Assembly (NCBI GenBank): GCA_963969595.1
Contig: OZ018410.1
Span: 26,602,913 to 26,666,912, forward strand
Length of the DNA stretch: 64,000 nucleotides
Reading direction: 5' to 3'
Source: Neckera pumila
Lineage: Eukaryota; Streptophyta; Bryopsida; Hypnales; Neckeraceae
A model generated the notes under the pieces. That model did no database searches. It worked only from the letters and a program-made list of their open reading frames with translations, and was not told where the DNA came from. Made by a program: the position numbers and the translations under genes. How positions within the stretch are numbered: the stretch's first letter is position 1; every line of letters starts with the position of its first letter. Shown here one piece after another: positions 37,542 to 48,657 of this stretch.

Positions 37542-40500
37542 CTCCCACTTTGTTTGTTGCCAAACAATGTCAAACCCATCTCTATGCGAAGAACTTCACG
37601 GCGAGGCTTTGCAAGAGCCTTGGTAAGCACATCCGCCACCATGCGCTCTGTAGGTATGTACCTCATTTCTATCACATTGTTTTCAGCTTTCTCTCGAATG
37701 AAATGGTGTTGGATGTCAATGTGCTTACTCCGAGAATGGTGAGTTGGGTTCTTTACCAAGGCAATGACGCCTTGATTGTCATACATGATAGGTGTGCTCT
37801 TCTCTTGCTCAAGGCCAACATCACTCAACAACTGTCTTAGCCAGATCGCCTCCCTTGTGCCTTGACTAATGGCCATGTATTTCGCCTCGATGGTAGACAA
37901 TGCAATAGTGGGTTGCTTCTTCGAATTCCACAAAATGGCACCATCTCCAAGCATAAATACATAGCCCGATGTAGACCTGCAATCGTTTGCATCTCCAGCC
38001 CAATCTACATCACAAGCCTACCAATGCAAGACTCTTGTCTCCAAGGACCAATTTGGCCTCCAATATGCCTTGGAGGTACCGCATGATCCTCTTCACCGCG
38101 ACCCAATGCTTTGGACCGCTCTTGGCCATATGTTGGCTCACCACACTCATGGGAAATGCAAGGTCAGCCCTTGTGGCTACCATGGCATACATTAAGCTCC
38201 CCACCGCAGCTTTGTATGGCACATCTTGCATTTCCACCTTCACAGCTTCATATTCCTTATCCGTGAGCTTCTCCAACTTCGAATGTACATCAAGTGGCGT
38301 GCCAATGGCCTTGCACTCCTCCATGTTGAAGCGCTTCAACACCTCCTTAATGTACTTGTTTTGGCTCATGGTAATGGTGCGCGCTGCCCTTTGCCTTTGA
38401 AACTCTACGCCAAGGCAATAGTGTAGCTCACCGAGATCACTCATGTCATACTCGCTTTTCAACATGGCTTTGACCTCCTCCATTATCTTCATGGTGTTTG
38501 TCATGATGATCAAATCATTCACATAAACGATGATAATCACCAAAGACTCATTTGTTTGCTTGATGTAAAGAGAATGGTCCGTGTGGCTCCTTTTGTAACA
38601 TGCCTTTGCAAATAAGGCATCTATATCCATGTACCATGCTCTTTCTGATTGTCTCAATCCATAGATGGCCTTCTTGAACTTACACTTTAGTTGCTCTCGC
38701 CCTTCTTGAATAAAATCCTTGGGTTGGTCCATGAAGATGACCTCCTCAAGGTGTGGATTGAGAAACGTTGTGACGACATCCATTTGGTGCTTCTCCAACT
38801 CCATGGCTACCCCTATGGCCCCCATACATCGAATGGTGCAAAACTTGACCACCGGTGCAAAGGTCTCATTGAAATCCACTCCCTTGACTTGAGAATATCC
38901 CTTGGCTATCAATCAAGCCTTGTAGCGCACAATGTTGCCCAAGGCATCTCTCTTAGTACAAAACACCCATTTGCATCCAATACTCTTGCGATCGAAAGGA
39001 AGGGAAGAAAGTTTCCATGTACCTTTACTCATAAGCGAAATGTACTTTGCTTGCATGGCTTGCTCCCACTTGCTTGCATCCGCACTTCTCATGGCTTCCT
39101 CCATGGTATTTGGATCTCTCACAAACGCTACATTTGCACGCTCCACTTGGTGTTGTGGCAAAACGTGGTTCATCCACCATTCTCCAGGTGGCCTGCGCTC
39201 TCTCGTGGGATATCTTGACTCCTGGGACGTCTTTCCTTCACCACCATCATCACTTGGAGCTACACTCACTTTCTTCTTTGGTGTTAGTATTGTCACCAGC
39301 TTGTCTTCGTCTTCTGTTATCACTTCTTGTAAACTTGGAGATTTGTCCACCTCAAGGTCTCCATTGCTCCCACTTGGACACATCTCCAAAGATTCACTAT
39401 CCTCCTTTTTATCTTCGATAAAAGTCACATCTCGACTCTTAAAGATCTTCTTAGTTTTCAAATTCATGAGTTGATAAGCCTTAGATCCTTTCCAATAGCC
39501 CAAAAATAAGCACTTGGTGCCCTTGGCATCAAGCTTGGATCGCTGAGGGCTCAAATCCAAGGCATAGGCCATACATCCAAAGATGCGCATGTGGCCAATG
39601 TTAGGCTTTCTTTCACTCCATGCCTCTTGCGGTGTCATCGATGCTACCGCACTTGTGGGACAACGATTGCGTATGTATGCTGCATTGGATACAGCCTCCG
39701 CCCAAAACTCATATTTGAGGCTTTGTGCATGCAACATCGCTCGAGCCATCTCTACAAGCGTACGATTGGCACGCTCCGCTACACCATTTTGTTGTGGAGT
39801 GTGTGGCGCTGAAGTTTGATGTTGAATGCCATGCTCCCTCATAAAGGCCTCAAATGCTTTGGACATATACTCACCGCCATTGTCCGATCTCAATACCTTA
39901 AGCTTATGACCACTCTCATTCTCTACAAGGGCCTTCCATGCCATGAACCTCTCAAACACCTCACTCTTGCATTTGAGCATGAACACCCACACTTTCCTTG
40001 AAAAGTCATCAATGAAGGTAAGAAAATATCTTGCACCACCTATAGAAGTGGTCTTCATAGGGCCGCACACATCGGAGTGCACAATCTCCAATACCTTGGC
40101 TACCCTCATTGCTCCCTCGGTCGGGAATGGTTTCCTCGCTTGCTTGCCTTCAATGCAAGCCTCACACGTCAAATCGCAAGCGCTTTTCTTCACTTGCATG
40201 CCATCCACCATGCTTGGAAGAGCCTTTACACTTTTCACATTTAGGTGCCCCAATCTCTTATGCCAAAGTTTCACAGTGTCTTGCACCATTGCATCTTGAG
40301 CTACACAAGTCCAACTTGAACCATTCACCTTTTTGAACTCAAGTTGGTACAAGTTGCCTTGTTTAGGTGCCAAGACAATCAGCTCTCCATTTGGTGCCCC
40401 CAAAATACAACCTTGGTTGTTAAATTGCACCTTCAAGCCTTGTGACACCAACTTGCTCACCAAGAGCAAATTGGCATGCAACTTGGGCACATGCAATGCA

Positions 40501-41504
40501 TCTTGAATGCGAATCTTCTTCATCACCCCCTTGACATTGACCTCCACCACAATGCATCCCATGCCAATGGCCTCCACCATGTCATTGTCACCTAAATACA
40601 CCTTGCGGTTGCTAATGGGTTGGTAGGTGAGAAAAGCTTGTCTCTGTGGTGTCATGTGCTGCGTGGTTCTTGAATCAATAATCCATTTGAACATGTTGCG
40701 GTCATCATAGCCATCACTTGCCGCAAATGCAAAATCCTCCTCCACTTCAATGACTATTGCTTTGTTGGCACTCTCCTTCTTAGACTTCCAACAATTCCTT
40801 GTAAGGTAGCCGGTTTGACCGCAATTGTAGCATGTACGTGTCTCTTTGCGTGGTTGAGAGGCCTCTCTTTTCCCGTGTCGTGAAATAAAAGCTGCCCTTC
40901 CTTCGTTAGATTCATTCTCCTTCCTCTTGGATACCTCGTGCATCAATCTTACCGTCACATACTCAAGGGTGAGCTCCTTCATGGATCTTGTCTCTAAAGT
41001 CGTGATGAGATACTCAAAAGAAGTGAGTAAGCTCTCGAAAAGAGTCATGGCAATGTCTCCATCCGTCAAAGGTGCCTCCAAGCAAACAAGTTGGTCCGCC
41101 AGCCCCTTGACCTTGTTGATGTGGTCAAGCATGTCTTCTCCCTCTTGCATCTTGCACGTGAAAAATTTGCGACGAGTAAAGAGAATATTGGACAAACTCT
41201 TAGTCTCATGGATGTTGCAAAGCACCTTCCATGCTTTTGCCGGTCCCTTGCAAGATCGAACATGTGCAAGTTGCCTATCCACAAGATTGCAAGCAATCAT
41301 GGAGAAGGCCTTCTTCACCCTCCTCTCGTAAGACTTCTTGGCTTTGGGATCAGCGTCGGAAGAAAGAGGCTCCTCGAAGTCCTCCACAATCTCCCACAAG
41401 TCCTTTTCCGCCAAGATCATCTTCATCTTGAACTTCCACAAGCCAAAGTTCTCTCCATTGAACTTGTCAATGATCCGAACACCCTCTCCCTCACCTGTGG
41501 CCAT
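37523..41504 (-). pseudogene. Copia gag-pol polyprotein with a nonsense codon, a frameshift and lost catalytic residues
   Basis: The frame starts at ATG 41504 (MATGEGEGVR). A gag domain is followed by a zinc knuckle near residue 225 (CYNCGQTGYLTRNC) in which the usual His is Tyr. The protease motif near 277 reads DSR where DSG is expected. Integrase has H414, H420, C447, C450 and the D478, D541, E577 triad. TGA at 38913-38915 stands where copia proteins have Arg (CGA) in the YKA-R-L context. Reverse transcriptase continues in the same frame to 38010, but its catalytic box reads YVND where YVDD is expected. A small deletion near 38010 shifts the frame, and RNase H follows at 37954-37523 ([20 protein letters not shown]). 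These changes make the protein non-functional; most are C-to-T or G-to-A. Confidence 0.93.
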
Positions 41505-41529
41505 AATGCCACGTCTCCCACTCTAATAA

Positions 41530-42130
41530 AGTTCTCAACAACTCAAATCAACCCTCAATGGCTCTCAAATCTTACAACCAACACTCAGATGGTTGCAATC
41601 TCTCCAATGTGACTCCAAATGATCACAACAACTCAAATCAACCCCTCAATGGCTCTCAAATCTCACAACCAACACTCACGTGATTGCAATCTCTCCAATG
41701 TGACTGCAAATGATCACAACAACTCAAATCAGCCCTCAATGGCTCTCAAATCTCACAACCAACACTCACGCGGTTGCAATCTCTCCAATGTGACTCCAAA
41801 TGATCACAACAACTCAAATCAACCCCTCAATGGCTCTCAAATTGCACAACCAACACTCACGTGGTTGCAATCTCTCCAATGTGACTCCTAATGATCACAA
41901 CAACTCAAATCAGCCCTCAATGGCTCTCAAATCCCACAACCAACACTCACGTGGTTGCAATCTCTCCAATGTGACTCCAAAAGATCACAACAATTCAAAT
42001 CAGCCCCTCAATGGCTCTCAAATCCCACAACCAACACTCACGTAGTTGCAATCTCTCCAATGTGACTCCAAATGATCACAACAACTCAAATTAACTCTCA
42101 ATGGCTCTCAAATCTTACAACCAACATTCA
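41530..42130. repeat. 91-bp tandem repeat in the copia leader, about 6.5 units
   Basis: The word 'caactcaaatca' recurs at about 41537, 41627, 41718, 41809, 41900, 41991 and 42081, a period of 90-91 bp. Units also share 'tggctctcaaatc', 'caaccaacactcacg' and 'gcaatctctccaatgtgact'. The array lies between the 5' LTR and the gag start. Confidence 0.9.
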
Positions 42131-42309
42131 CAATAAAAATAACACTTGATGCAAAAGAATACCTTTCCAAAGAATAAGATCTTGCTAAAAAAAAACTCCA
42201 AAAACGACCTCCAACTCCACTTGCTCTCAACTTCAACAGTGCGCCTCCAACACGCCTTTGCAAAGCAATCTCACCTCTAATAGCAACTCACATGAGTGGG
42301 CCCATAACC

Positions 42310-42579
42310 TACTGTAAAAAGAACACAAAGGCTTTGTATTCCAATGAAAAGAGGACACAAACAAGTACAAGGAAGAGGTGAAAAAACCAAGCAAGGGGTT
42401 GCCCTCTTATACTACTCTACTAACAAGTGCCATGACTAACCTTATGGGTTATATCAACATAGAAGGTTGCCCCTCTCTAATATCACACTGTCCCTCTCTA
42501 ATATCACGATGTCCCTCTCTAATAACACCTTGGTTGGCTACAAACAACTCCTAACTAAAGTCACTCTCTAACTTCAACA
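42310..42579 (-). repeat. 5' LTR of the copia element
   Basis: Upstream LTR of the minus-strand element, running on the plus strand from 'tactgtaaaaag' to 'ctaacttcaaca'. It is nearly identical to the 3' LTR and is followed by the TAATT duplication. Confidence 0.9.
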
Positions 42580-45500
42580 TAATTAGTAGGGGGCCGAAAG
42601 CTAGAGTAGCATAGACCACATGTTAGGTCAGATTTAGGTTAGGAAGTAGAAACTAAAGGTGTGGGGGTTTCCAGAAAGATAAAGTATGTCCAATTCCGAG
42701 TTAAAACAAGGAAGTTACATGCGGATGAAGTTTGGTCCACGAATCGGCTTAAATCCACCCAAAAATCATCCAAGAAATTGAAAACTCACATCCAAGAGGG
42801 AAATTTAACCTATAAAGTAAAAAATAAAAGTAGAAATTAATTTAGGAAATTAGATTAGCAGTAAATAGTGGATAAAGTTCCAAATCCAAGTTACCAACCA
42901 ACTTTCATTCATCAATAAATTAGGTTAGTGTAAGTTAAATCTAGAGTAAAATAGTAAATTAGGAAGGATAAAAGTAAAAGATAAAAACAAAAGAATAAAA
43001 GACTAGGAAAAAGCAGTAAAAATCCGACAAACATTTACCAATGGGATAAATTAGATTTAACCGGGTAAATTAGGTTAACCTTTCCGGTCAAAACTTAAAG
43101 TCACACTTAGTTAGGATAACTAAAATCAGACCTCGGGTAAAAATATCAAGTGGAATTGAAAGCGGAAACCCATAGGAAACCATGGATGAAGTTTGATGAA
43201 CCGTGTAGATGTCAAACTTCATTCACGCATAACTTTTGTTAGGAACATCCGATTCCAGTGAGTTTTAGGTTTTTGAAAATGGCGTGAAATCTTCTATCAC
43301 TTAAAAATACTAAATTCAGACCATAGATTAGAACACCCATTTAGGATAGGATTTTGTGAATAGAATTAGAACCTGGTTGTGTACAATTATTTACCAAAGG
43401 TCGGTAAATAAGCGCCCACAGTTGTCCACCTCTATATCTCCTTGAAGAGTATCGGTGTCTTTTAAACATTCATCAGGGGATAAAGGTAGTGGTTCTACTT
43501 GACATCACTGCCATGTTTAGGACTGTTTATGTAAAATGCATGCACATTTTTTTGGATTACCTAGTGAATTGCCATGTCCAGAGCTTTCTTATTAGTACTT
43601 AAAAGACAACTTATTGCATTGTTTATTTCTATAGAATGCAATAACTACCTTGTTTGAATCTTTATTTTTATATTGCTAAAGACGCCTTTGGTCTTCAGCT
43701 GGATGTCATGCTGTCCGATAAAATGTAAGGAATTACACACTGCACAACAAGCGCTAGGACGTCTCAGTCGCAGGGAGCTTCTGGCAATGCTACCGAGAGT
43801 AATGTTTGTAAAATTATCTGTATGTCCTAGATGATGTCTATAAGAACATCTATGAATGTGATGCACGCGGACCCCCTATGCTGACGTGTCATGCCACGTC
43901 AGCATTTTGGTGTCCACGTCACCTAACACATCAAGTGCCAAGTCAGCTTTTTGGTTGTCCATATCACTGAGTTTCCACGTCACTTGAGACATCAGGTGCC
44001 ACATCAACCTTTTTTCTACCTGCCTGTCCTTCTTCTTCTTTTTCACCTAGGGCAACCAATTTACTCCAAACTGTTGTAACTTCCAATGACTTACTCAGAG
44101 TTAAATTGACCAGGGATGCTGACGTGGCTATGACTATTTTTTTGGATGATTTTTTTAATATAAATATGTCTACAGTAATGTCTTCAAAAACATGGTTGTT
44201 TTTGGTAACATCCAACTTCTGTGACAGTAATTTTCTTCTGTTTTCCACAACATCCACAAAAATTTACAATTTTGCGACTTCCGCCCATTAGACATGTCAA
44301 CATTCTCTTAGACATATGATGTCCAGCTTAAACATGCTATGTTTTTGGTCGCACACCAAAAAAAACACAATTTTCTTACAATGCATGCTCATGACAAGTT
44401 TGTTGTGGTCCAACATCACTTTGTATTTCTTATTAGAGTTTCCATTTGATTTGTTCCTTTGTAAAAGTACTAATGTAGATCAGTGCATCTAATCCCCTCA
44501 ATCGTATTACCTTTGCCCTCGCGATTGATCGCCATGGTAGACTCCAAGGATATAATACTTGTCTGTGTATCCGGGGATGAGGTTCCAATTGTTTTTTCAA
44601 CGGTTCAGGATGGACTAGCAATTGTCTCAGCTTTTAGATTAAGTCTTAGGCTTAATCTGAAGGTCAATTCAATGCATGTTGATGAAGATATATATGACGC
44701 GAACACTGAAAGCATCACTCACAATATAGGACAAGTCCCTGCATTAGATGGGAACGATAGGTACTGGAATCTGAAACCTAGAAGGTATAGGGCGTATGGA
44801 GTGATTGGAACAAATGCGGCCACACACCATCAATTGTCGTCATCGTTGTTTCAAACCCCTCCTTTGACTTATGTCAAGAGAGAGACGCTCCCGGAACATG
44901 TCACCATTCTCAGTGATGATTTTGACATTGATCCACCTCAAGACGAAAGGAACATGGATACTCCTTCTCAGTCAACATTCCCAAGCCCTCTAAACCTAAC
45001 TACGGAAGGGAGCAATATTAGATATGCAATTGATGTCTCAGAAGTATCCATGATAGACTGTTTGAAGAGACTTTGATCATTGAAGGGATGTAGAAATGTG
45101 TTCTCCAAACTTGATTACGATACTGTTTCCATCGAGAGAGTCTAGGCGTTGCCTCCGAAATTTAACGGAAATGTTATATTTGAGTTGCCTATACTATGAT
45201 CTTATCATGCTTCATCTGAAGCCAAAAACATGGTTGATATGGATAGGCGCTGTGATGGTCACGTTTGGTCTAAGATGGTGACAATAAATATATCCAACCT
45301 TATGAGATTATTGTTCCGCACAGCTTTTTGTCTAGGTCATCTTCGTTGCATGAATTCTACGTGTGAGTTCCTCAATCACGTCCACTGAACCAAGCCCTTC
45401 AATGAATTGGAATGGGAAGGACTGTCACCTTTTCCACTCGATGTCGGCGACATCCACCCTCCCAGGTCATCTCTTGTTTGTAAAATCTGCAAACAGCCTC

Positions 45501-46606
45501 CAGCGTGTATTGCGAGGTGTAGTGTCAAAGTCTATTATGTCATTGGAAAGGAGTCGTGTACTCATGCATTTGTTCATCTTGGCACTCACACACACTCGGT
45601 GAAGGATGGAGAACTACGCGACATGAAGGAGAGAACTAGGACTCTAACTGGAGAACAGATAGATAGAACACCAACTAGCACCAATTCGTCGATTGTCATG
45701 GAAGCTACAAAGGAACTCTTGGGCCAACTTATTCTACAACCTGACAGTGTGCAAATAAAGATTCTTGACTTTAACGAACTTGCTCCTGTGCTGGACAAAT
45801 GCAAGTACTTCAGCTTGCTAAGTATTCAAAACAAGGTAACATCTTTCAAATACCTAAGGAAGTTTGGAGTGATTGACAGCATTACCAAATTGAGGGGGTC
45901 AAGTACGTGGACCTTTGTTCAGGAGAGTAAATTCCCAGGACACGGGACAGATGTGGACAAGGTTTTTGTTTTCAAAATGTCAAAAATAGGACTTGGAAGT
46001 GGAGTTGACATGGTGAAGCAAATGCAAAGTGGAGGGGACCTTCAAGACACGTTGGTAATGTTCCACCACGTCAAACGTGTTAAGGAGTGGACAACCATGG
46101 CATGTCATGTATAGGACTCCGTGTATTGTCGTGTAATGACTATCACTATCTGTGACATGCAATCCGAAGATTGTACAGCACAAATACTCTTCTGGAAAAA
46201 TCTGAACTCTGTTGTCGGCTGATATGGACTAGTTGACCCTCAGTTCAAAGGATTCATGGCAGATAGTGCCCAAGCTAATTGGAATGCTGTGCAAATGGTC
46301 TATGGGTCCAGGGACATTAGCATTCCAATGGAACATCGTGAATGAACATACCTCTTCCATTGGACTCAATCTATAGAAAAACATACCAAGGCGGACATTC
46401 GTGGGGACTTGCAAGATCAACATTGACAGCTTTGTAAGCAATACAAAAACGCTATGACTTTTGAGGAGTCCAAATTTTGTTACCTAGCCATAAAAGTGTG
46501 GTGGTTATCATCAAGGGCGACCACAAACTCAGGTCTCCGTAGTCTTGAGTTGTGGCTATCATTCTGGCATTTTTGGTATTGTCAATGGGGCGGATGCATG
46601 CAACTT

Positions 46607-47189
46607 GTAATTCCTTCTTCTCCTCCTTCTAATTCAATATAATCCAAATATTTTCATTGAATTCCCCAACATCATCATTTTCATTTAGGTTTTATAAGGA
46701 GACCCTTAAATGCGACCAATGCCGGTCAATTGCAAGTAGATTGTGTAAATCTCTTTTGGACGCGATGAGGTGGGATTTGATGAATACATCTTAGCCGTTT
46801 TATCCTTTTTTTCCACAATTTTGTTGACTTCTTGTAGACCCCATTTTTGAATGATGCATTGCGTTTTTACACTGGGGACCCTCTTGGTACCGAGAGGGGT
46901 ATTCACTCGGACTCCCTCTTGCAACATTTCTATTAATTGGTATTCCGATTACCGTTTTCATTCGTCAGAAGTTTGTGAGGTGTGCATGGCTGTGGTCCCT
47001 TGGAGACCCCTCTCGGTACCAAAAGGGGTGCTGGGATTGGCGTCATCTCAAAACATTATCATTACTTGACTTATAATTCTATCAGATACTTCTCTGAATT
47101 AGCTACTCCTCTGAATCCTGAAAATAGCTTCAATGTTATTTTTGTTATCATTTTAATTTGATTTCAGTTTAAGCCCTATTTTTTTCCAG
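46607..47189 (+). other. Intron of the SWIM gene with two GGTACC palindromes
   Basis: The intron has donor CTT-gtaatt and acceptor ttttttccag. It includes GGGACCCTCTTGGTACCGAG near 46875 and GAGACCCCTCTCGGTACCAA near 47003, which resemble the palindromic core of the 171-bp repeat at 29.2-29.9 kb. Confidence 0.45.
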
Positions 47190-48657
47190 AATCTTATCGA
47201 GTCTAAACTAGCAGTGATGCCATCCTGCAACCTCACTAAGACAGTATATAACAAGTGGCTTCAGCCATTTGGAAATCGGGGGAACGATCTCTACATTGCC
47301 ACAGTAGATGATTTTGTTAGAGCGTTCATGCAGATGGTCAAGTATTACCAATACCTGAAGGGAAACGAAGCAAGTACAGGACTAGGCAAGGAAGTGTTAA
47401 TGCTCCGCATAGCCCAACGTTCAGCCAAACGGACGGGTAATCCAAAGCCGCTTACTGAAGCAATTTCAAGCATTTTAGATGTGCAAGAATTCTTCAATAG
47501 AGAGCCTCACCTTGAAGGACAAGAAGTGTTTGGATCGCAAAAGAGGAAAGCAGACATGGTACTCGGGTGCAAATTTGATTCGCATAGACTAGACAAGGTC
47601 AATTTTTCCCATCCGCGCATCAAAACGAGTTCCTGGAGAGCCACATCCAGTGCTTCAAATTTGAACACAATTAGAAAAGATGTCTCTCCAAGTGTAGATG
47701 TGGATCCTTCAGTGCCGATGTCAAACGAGGACGTTGAAGATCAAACTTGTACTCCAAACTCGATTCATGTGTCAGCAATTCAAGAGACTGCGTGTGACAA
47801 GGGACAATGGCACACAGCACGTTTACCGAAAACCTCAACAAAGGCGTGTTTTGCACTACAAGCAATTACGAAGAAGAAGCGTATAGCACAAATAGTCCAG
47901 AACAATGTAACTACCACAGCGACAACTTATACATGTATGATGGTGAATTACAAGAAAAATCATCATCATCGTATGCAATTTTTCTTTTGCAATGACAACA
48001 TTGAACGTTGTGTGAAAGGTACACGGCGGAAGTGGATGTTATCAGTACCAAGTATTCCGACTATTTGGCCAGTGAAAATGGGCACCAAAGTCTCGAAGGC
48101 TAAGATTTTGGCTTTGGAAGCGGCAAGGTTTCAACTTCTGCAACGTCAAGTCATTTCACCATGGAGACTGTTTGGTGGAGAAGATGGCATAGAAATTGTG
48201 TGTGCCTACCCGGTTCCCCCTTCACCACATGAATATCCGACAACTCAAGCAAGGAAGGCTGTCTACCACAACCCGAAGGCCCCAGTTGTGAAACACCATA
48301 ACAATTGTGCATCGGCCCTGACACTGAAAACCGCATCAAAAGAGAGACAATGGTTCCCCACCCTGGCTTTGGTTGCATTGTGTCACTCATTTCTGGTGAA
48401 AAGCCTTGCCATAAAAAGTATAAGCTCATTGTATCCTCATTTCCGAACTACATGTGTCCAAATTTCAAAGAGATGAAGCTGAAGTGCTTAGGCAAGCGTG
48501 GAACTTGGGCAAATTGTAAGCATCTGTATTTCATTTTCACAGTCATCTATAACTTACAATCTACATCTGAGGCTTTCATTCATGTAGAAAGTTTCAATTT
48601 TAATGAAGTGAACTATGTACTTCTTAGTGGGATACTGAATCATTTGGGTTCAAATTA

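Larger units (their letters stand above)
37272..42579 (-). mobile_element. Ty1/copia LTR retrotransposon, full-length but inactive
   Basis: Two near-identical LTRs of about 270 bp (37272-37541 and 42310-42579) flank a gag-pol region on the minus strand. TAATT is duplicated on both sides (37267-37271 and 42580-42584), giving a clean 5-bp target duplication. A purine-rich tract, CAAAGTGGGAG on the minus strand, adjoins the 3' LTR at 37542-37552. The usual initiator-Met primer-binding motif is not seen next to the 5' LTR. The long leader carries a 91-bp tandem repeat. The few differences between the LTRs indicate a fairly recent insertion. Order protease-integrase-RT-RNase H defines Ty1/copia. 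Confidence 0.95.
36200..43420 (+). mobile_element. LTR-like element (TG...CA) inside CACTA-2, itself carrying the copia element
   Basis: The element starts TGTGAGCTCC and ends GCGCCCACA. It is flanked by ATTGT (36195-36199) and GTTGT (43421-43425). The uninterrupted CACTA-1 copy reads GTTGT at the same site, so this is a 5-bp duplication with one later change. Without the copia element the insert is about 1.9 kb (36200-37271 plus 42585-43420). It could be a solo LTR or a small non-autonomous LTR element. An ATG-led segment at 37164-37218 (MAEEGNLDHL) is followed by stops. A diverged relative lies at 24619-29170. Confidence 0.65.
35236..44383. mobile_element. CACTA-type element 2, split by nested LTR insertions
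   Basis: The left arm (35236-36199) starts TACTATAAGAAACACAGG, one change from the CACTATAAGAAA end. It matches the left arm of CACTA-1 (57195-58367) throughout. The right arm (43421-44383) matches 58368-58610 and 60380-60985 and ends TTTTCTTACAATG, a changed TTTCTTATAGTG. Flanks CGT and CAT could be a 3-bp duplication with one change. Both arms are full of GACGTC/GACATC-type words. There is no transposase, so it is non-autonomous. A 7.2-kb insertion (36200-43420) separates the arms. The right arm lacks the central part of CACTA-1. Confidence 0.75.

Noticed and set aside
38691..41612. Several 100-180-residue plus-strand reading frames
   Set aside because: They are antisense to the copia gag-pol frame, which has clear domain order on the minus strand.
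41619..42045. Asn/His/Ser-rich reading frames
   Set aside because: They are translations of the 91-bp tandem repeat in the copia leader.
41530..42130. CRISPR-like array
   Set aside because: The whole 91-bp unit is repeated with no unique spacers, and the context is a plant retrotransposon.
24619..43420. Possible LTR pair of one giant retrotransposon formed by 24619-29170 and 36200-43420
   Set aside because: The second copy is bracketed by its own 5-bp duplication inside CACTA-2, and the two are strongly diverged with different interiors. They are separate insertions of related elements.
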